Assembly: GCF_014858005.1 (NCBI RefSeq)
Contig: NZ_JACYOT010000009.1
Location: 1 to 64,000, forward strand
From: Propioniciclava soli
GTDB lineage: Bacteria; Actinomycetota; Actinomycetes; Propionibacteriales; Propionibacteriaceae
DNA length: 64,000 bases
Direction of reading: 5' to 3'
This document shows, one piece after another, positions 60,976 to 64,000 of this stretch (positions within the stretch are counted from its first letter, which is position 1; the number at the start of each line of letters is the position of its first letter). Made by a program: the position numbers and the translations under genes. The notes under the pieces are model-generated. The model did no database searches and was not told the origin of the DNA. It saw only the letters and a list, made by a program, of their open reading frames with translations.

Positions 60976-62235
60976 GTGCGGGTCGTGCAGAAGTTCGGCG
61001 GATCCAGCGTCGCGGACGCCGCGAGCATCAAGCGGGTGGCGCAGCGCATCGTCGACGCGCAGGCGCAGGGCAACGAGGTCGTGGTCATCGTGTCCGCCAT
61101 GGGCGACACGACCGACGAGCTGCTTGACCTCGCCCAGCAGGTGTCGCCGCAGCCGCGGCCCCGTGAGCTCGACATGCTGCTCACCGCCGGTGAGCGGATG
61201 AGCGCGGCGCTGCTCGCCATGGCGATCAACGATCTCGGCTACACCGCCCGGTCGTTCACCGGCAGCCAGGCCGGCGTCATCACCACCGAGAAGCACGGCG
61301 ACGCGCGCATCATCGACATCACGCCCGGCCGCATCGAGACGGCCCTGGGGGAGGGTGACGTCGTCATCGTCGCCGGGTTCCAGGGCGTGTCGCAGACCAC
61401 CAAGGATGTGACCACGCTGGGGCGGGGGGCGTCCGACACCACCGCCGTCGCGCTGGCCGCCGCCCTGGGGGCCGGCTACTGCGAGATCTACTCCGACGTG
61501 GACGGGGTGTTCACCGCCGACCCGCGCATCGTGCCGGGTGCGCAACGGATCCCCGAGATCAGCTACGACGAGATGCTCGAGCTGGCCGCGAACGGCGCCA
61601 AGATCCTGCACCTGCGCTGCGTGGAGTACGCGCGGCGCGAGAACGTCGAGGTGCACGTGCGCAGTTCGTTCTCGACCAAGCCCGGCACCTGGGTGAAGCA
61701 CATCAGCGAGGAGGAGTCCGTGGAGAACCCCATCATCACCGGCATCGCCCACGACCGGTCCGAGGCCAAGGTCACGGTCGTCGGCGTGCCCGATCGCGTC
61801 GGCGCGGCCGCGGACGTCTTCGACACCGTCGCCGCCGTCGGCGTCAACATCGACATGATCGTGCAGAACGTGTCGGTGGCCGACAACACCACCGCGATCT
61901 CCTTCACCCTGCCGCAGGCCGACGGCCCGCGGGCGATCGCGGCGCTGGAGGCGGCCCGCGAGCGCATCGGGTTCACGTCGACCGAGTACGACGACCACGT
62001 GGGCAAGGTGTCCGTGGTGGGCGTCGGCATGCGCAGCCACCCCGGTGTGTCGGCGACGTGCTTCCGTGCGCTGGCCGCCGCCGACATCAACATCGCGATG
62101 ATCTCAACCTCGGAGATCCGCATCTCGGTGGTCGTCGACGTCGACGACGTGGACGCCGCCGTCCGAGCCTGTCACACGGCGTTCGGCCTCGACAGCGAGG
62201 GCCAGGCCGTCGTGTACGCGGGGACCGGCCGCTGA
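60976..62235 (+). CDS. lysC: Aspartate kinase
   Basis: A 419-residue enzyme that phosphorylates aspartate, the first step to lysine, threonine and methionine. The kinase domain has '[20 protein letters not shown]', '[14 protein letters not shown]', '[20 protein letters not shown]' and '[18 protein letters not shown]'. Two ACT domains lie at ~260-410 for allosteric control. The GTG at 60976 follows GGAG by 5 bases. Inside the gene, an in-frame GTG at 61720 (codon 249) follows GAGGAGGAG closely. This matches the internal start known to make the beta subunit in other actinobacteria (about 171 residues). Confidence 0.95.
   Translation: MRVVQKFGGSSVADAASIKRVAQRIVDAQAQGNEVVVIVSAMGDTTDELLDLAQQVSPQPRPRELDMLLTAGERMSAALLAMAINDLGYTARSFTGSQAGVITTEKHGDARIIDITPGRIETALGEGDVVIVAGFQGVSQTTKDVTTLGRGASDTTAVALAAALGAGYCEIYSDVDGVFTADPRIVPGAQRIPEISYDEMLELAANGAKILHLRCVEYARRENVEVHVRSSFSTKPGTWVKHISEEESVENPIITGIAHDRSEAKVTVVGVPDRVGAAADVFDTVAAVGVNIDMIVQNVSVADNTTAISFTLPQADGPRAIAALEAARERIGFTSTEYDDHVGKVSVVGVGMRSHPGVSATCFRALAAADINIAMISTSEIRISVVVDVDDVDAAVRACHTAFGLDSEGQAVVYAGTGR
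61708..61722 (+). promoter_or_regulatory. Internal ribosome site and GTG start for the aspartokinase beta subunit
   Basis: GAGGAGGAG at 61708-61716 is followed by TCC and the in-frame GTG of 61720-61722. The encoded N-terminus [10 protein letters not shown] corresponds to the start of the beta subunit in Corynebacterium-type ask genes. The repeated GAG codons encode E-E-E in the full protein, so the signal could be coincidental. Confidence 0.6.
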
Positions 62236-62282
62236 GCAGCCCACGCCCCCTGGGCCCGTGGACGTCGGTCGGGCTGTGGCTG

Positions 62283-63317
62283 GTGCTGCTGGGGTGGCCG
62301 TGGCTGCTGCTGTTCGTGGTGGTGCGGCCCTCGCTGAGCGTGCTCGGTTGGGCCACCGCGTGGCTGTGGCTCTCGTGGCTCCTCGGCCTCGCGATCCAGG
62401 GCCTGTCCCGCTCGGTCAACCTGATGCTGGCGCGCAGCCTGTACCCGCTCGGCGTGGTCGCTGTGGTGGCCCTCGGCCTGCAGCTGCTCGTCTTCCCCGC
62501 CGAGGTGCTCTTCCTCTTCCCCACCACCTGGTACCCGTGGGTGCAGCTGGCCGCCGTGGTGGCCGTGGCGGTCGGGGTGGTGGCCCTCGTGGGGGTCGTG
62601 CGCGACACTCTCCTGCCCCCGCGCCCGCCCCGCACGCTGGCGGACGCGCTCATGGCCGCCGCTGAGCCGGGAACCGGAGCGGCCGGGCGGCCGGGCGCGT
62701 GGGGACGCCGGCTGCGGCGTGAGCTGGCGGCGACGCTGCCCCACGGCGTCCCGTTGGTGGATCGGGTGCGCGTGGCCGTCGCCCACCGGGCGGCCGTGCT
62801 GCTCCGGTACGCGGCGACCGCGGCCGTGGTGCTCGTGTTCGGGGTCGTCGCGCTGGTGTGGGTGCGCGGGGCGTTCGCCGAGGGCTGGGTGGCGCTGCTG
62901 GTCGCCCTGGCGTTGGCCGCCGAGACGCGGCTCCACCGGTGGCGCCGCGAGCGGCTGCTCGACGGGTTCGCCGAGCCCGACCCCTGGGCGGGGCGGGGGC
63001 GTTACGACGCCTGGTGGGGGCTGTCCGCCGGGCTGGCCCTCGTCGTGACGCTGCGGACGACCGCGGCCATGGGAGGGCTGCGCGACGACCCGCTGTGGTG
63101 GTACGGCGTCGCGGTGGTGCTCGCCGCGGTGGCCGCCGTCGTTCCGTTCCGCTGGGCGAACACCCATCAGGGCGAGATCTTCGCCGCCTGGCTCGAGCGT
63201 CACCCCGAGCGCGTGGCCGAGCTCGAATCCCTCCGGGCGAGCTGGCCGGAGGACTCCGACGCGCCGTTCGGGGAGCTGCCCGCTCAGGCGGCGCGGCGTC
63301 CGACCGATCGGCGGTAG
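62283..63317 (+). CDS. Multi-pass membrane protein of unknown function
   Basis: About 344 residues with roughly eight hydrophobic helices in two groups (N-terminal ~1-110, C-terminal ~185-300) separated by a basic cytoplasmic segment. The last ~40 residues, 'FAAWLERHPERVAELESLRA' and on, match the tail of the smaller membrane protein at 45325-45876. The start is uncertain: GTG 62283 is the first standard start after the aspartokinase stop, but a CTG overlapping that stop (62232) would add 17 residues that look partly hydrophobic. The gene ends 34 bases inside the convergent aminotransferase gene. Confidence 0.7.
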   Translation: MLLGWPWLLLFVVVRPSLSVLGWATAWLWLSWLLGLAIQGLSRSVNLMLARSLYPLGVVAVVALGLQLLVFPAEVLFLFPTTWYPWVQLAAVVAVAVGVVALVGVVRDTLLPPRPPRTLADALMAAAEPGTGAAGRPGAWGRRLRRELAATLPHGVPLVDRVRVAVAHRAAVLLRYAATAAVVLVFGVVALVWVRGAFAEGWVALLVALALAAETRLHRWRRERLLDGFAEPDPWAGRGRYDAWWGLSAGLALVVTLRTTAAMGGLRDDPLWWYGVAVVLAAVAAVVPFRWANTHQGEIFAAWLERHPERVAELESLRASWPEDSDAPFGELPAQAARRPTDRR

Positions 63318-64000
63318 TCGTCCAGTCCGCCCAGGAGGCGGTCGACGTCCGGTGTGGGCCGGACGACCAGGCGCAGGAACTGGCTGGTCAGGCCCAGCTT
63401 GTTGCCGCACTCGCGGACGTAGACACCGTGCTCGGCGAGGAGGAAGTCGCGCAGCTCCGGGCCCGACCAATGGTCCGGTAGCTTGACCAGGACGAAGTTG
63501 GTGCTCGTCTCGAACACCGACAACGAGCCGAAGGTGCGCAGCCGCTCGGCCATCGCGCGCCGGTCGCGGGCGGCCAGCGCCAGACTGTGACGGTAGGCGT
63601 CCCGGTGTTGACCCAGCATGCCGACGACAGCCTCGGCCAGGGAGTTGAGGTTCCACTTCGGCAGGGCCTCACCGACGCGGCGGGCGAGCGCCGGGTTGGC
63701 GACGAGGTAGCCGAAACGGACGCCGTGCAGGCCGAAGTTCTTCCCGAGCGACTTGAGCACGATGACGTTGCTGCGCAGCGGCGCGACGTCGACGACGGAG
63801 CGGGCCTCCGCGTCGTCGACGAAGTCGATGAAGGACTCGTCGACGACCACGAGGTCGAGATCGGACAGTTCGTCGAGGAACGCGATCACCTGGTCGCGGG
63901 CCACGATGCCACCGTCGGGGTTGTTGGGCTGGCAGATGACGGCCGCCCGCGAACCGCGCTCGCGGATGAAGCGGGCGTAGTCGGCCAGGTCGAGGGCGAA
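63284..64000 (-). CDS. PLP-dependent class I/II aminotransferase (HisC/CobD type), partial
   Basis: The C-terminal 238 residues are present; the N-terminus lies beyond the window end. The substrate/PLP Asn is in 'VICQPNNPDGG' and the PLP-binding Asp in 'LVVVDESFIDF'. The Schiff-base Lys is in 'LKSLGKNFGLHGVRFGY', and the substrate-carboxylate Arg in the late 'QFLRLVVRPTPD'. The pattern fits histidinol-phosphate aminotransferase or threonine-phosphate decarboxylase relatives; the choice needs the missing part. Convergent with, and overlapping the end of, the membrane-protein gene. Confidence 0.88.
   Translation of the reverse strand, partial: FALDLADYARFIRERGSRAAVICQPNNPDGGIVARDQVIAFLDELSDLDLVVVDESFIDFVDDAEARSVVDVAPLRSNVIVLKSLGKNFGLHGVRFGYLVANPALARRVGEALPKWNLNSLAEAVVGMLGQHRDAYRHSLALAARDRRAMAERLRTFGSLSVFETSTNFVLVKLPDHWSGPELRDFLLAEHGVYVRECGNKLGLTSQFLRLVVRPTPDVDRLLGGLDDYRRSVGRRAA

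Overview
The window is high-GC DNA with many GTG starts, 4-base start/stop overlaps, an ileS T-box leader, a DUF1707 protein and the order dnaX-ybaB-recR ... aspartokinase. This points to Actinomycetota; a Propionibacteriaceae-like genome is my best guess, by inference from gene content only.

Layout. (1) 1-6.7 kb: the tail of a large secreted protein, a small lipoprotein, and a 1922-residue secreted protein built of a propeller-like region, LamG, six PKD domains and three copies of a ~190-residue module. (2) 6.8-16.4 kb, minus strand: a tightly coupled exopolysaccharide operon with two hexapeptide acyltransferases, a pyruvyl transferase, an Fe-S FrhB-type protein, a Wzx flippase, a Wzy-like polymerase, a Wzz/BY-kinase, a low-molecular-weight phosphatase and a glycosyltransferase. 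(3) 17-19.8 kb: a secreted metallophosphoesterase and a GT2 glycosyltransferase. (4) 19.9-20.75 kb: an insertion-sequence graveyard (ISL3 tail, then IS110 tail). (5) 20.8-30.9 kb: a lipoprotein, then an Lpl-type sugar ABC importer (one permease cut by an intact ISL3 element), a YesL protein, a GH2 glycosidase and a LacI regulator. (6) 30.9-39.7 kb: tRNA-Ser, a mannitol-type PTS permease with a frameshift, a zinc dehydrogenase, an intergenic repeat cluster, an AbiEi-like protein, PTS enzyme I, a DeoR regulator, a nitrilase-family amidase and SRP RNA. (7) 39.8-45.3 kb: a sugar operon (FGGY kinase, TIM-barrel isomerase, split transketolase) opposite a SorC regulator. (8) 45.3-64 kb: mostly housekeeping, with two proteins of unknown function, a WXG100-type protein, dnaX, ybaB, recR, a HAD phosphatase, T-box-ileS, an FNT channel, fruK-fruA-ptsH, a DUF1707 protein, aspartokinase, a membrane protein and a partial aminotransferase.

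How the parts fit. The PTS is nearly complete here: enzyme I at 36-38 kb and HPr at 60 kb can feed the fructose EIIABC and the mannitol-type permease, whose EIIA half is out of frame. The ABC/GH2 locus would import and cleave an oligosaccharide, but as assembled it lacks a working second permease. The EPS operon has the parts of a Wzx/Wzy pathway under BY-kinase/phosphatase control.

Most noteworthy: an ileS leader with T-box features ahead of a type-2-like IleRS whose HIGH motif reads G-T-H-H; the IS-split permease with exact 30-bp inverted repeats and 8-bp target duplication; a perfect 58-bp intergenic palindrome with a decayed relative; and a three-copy family of ~70-bp palindromic repeats.
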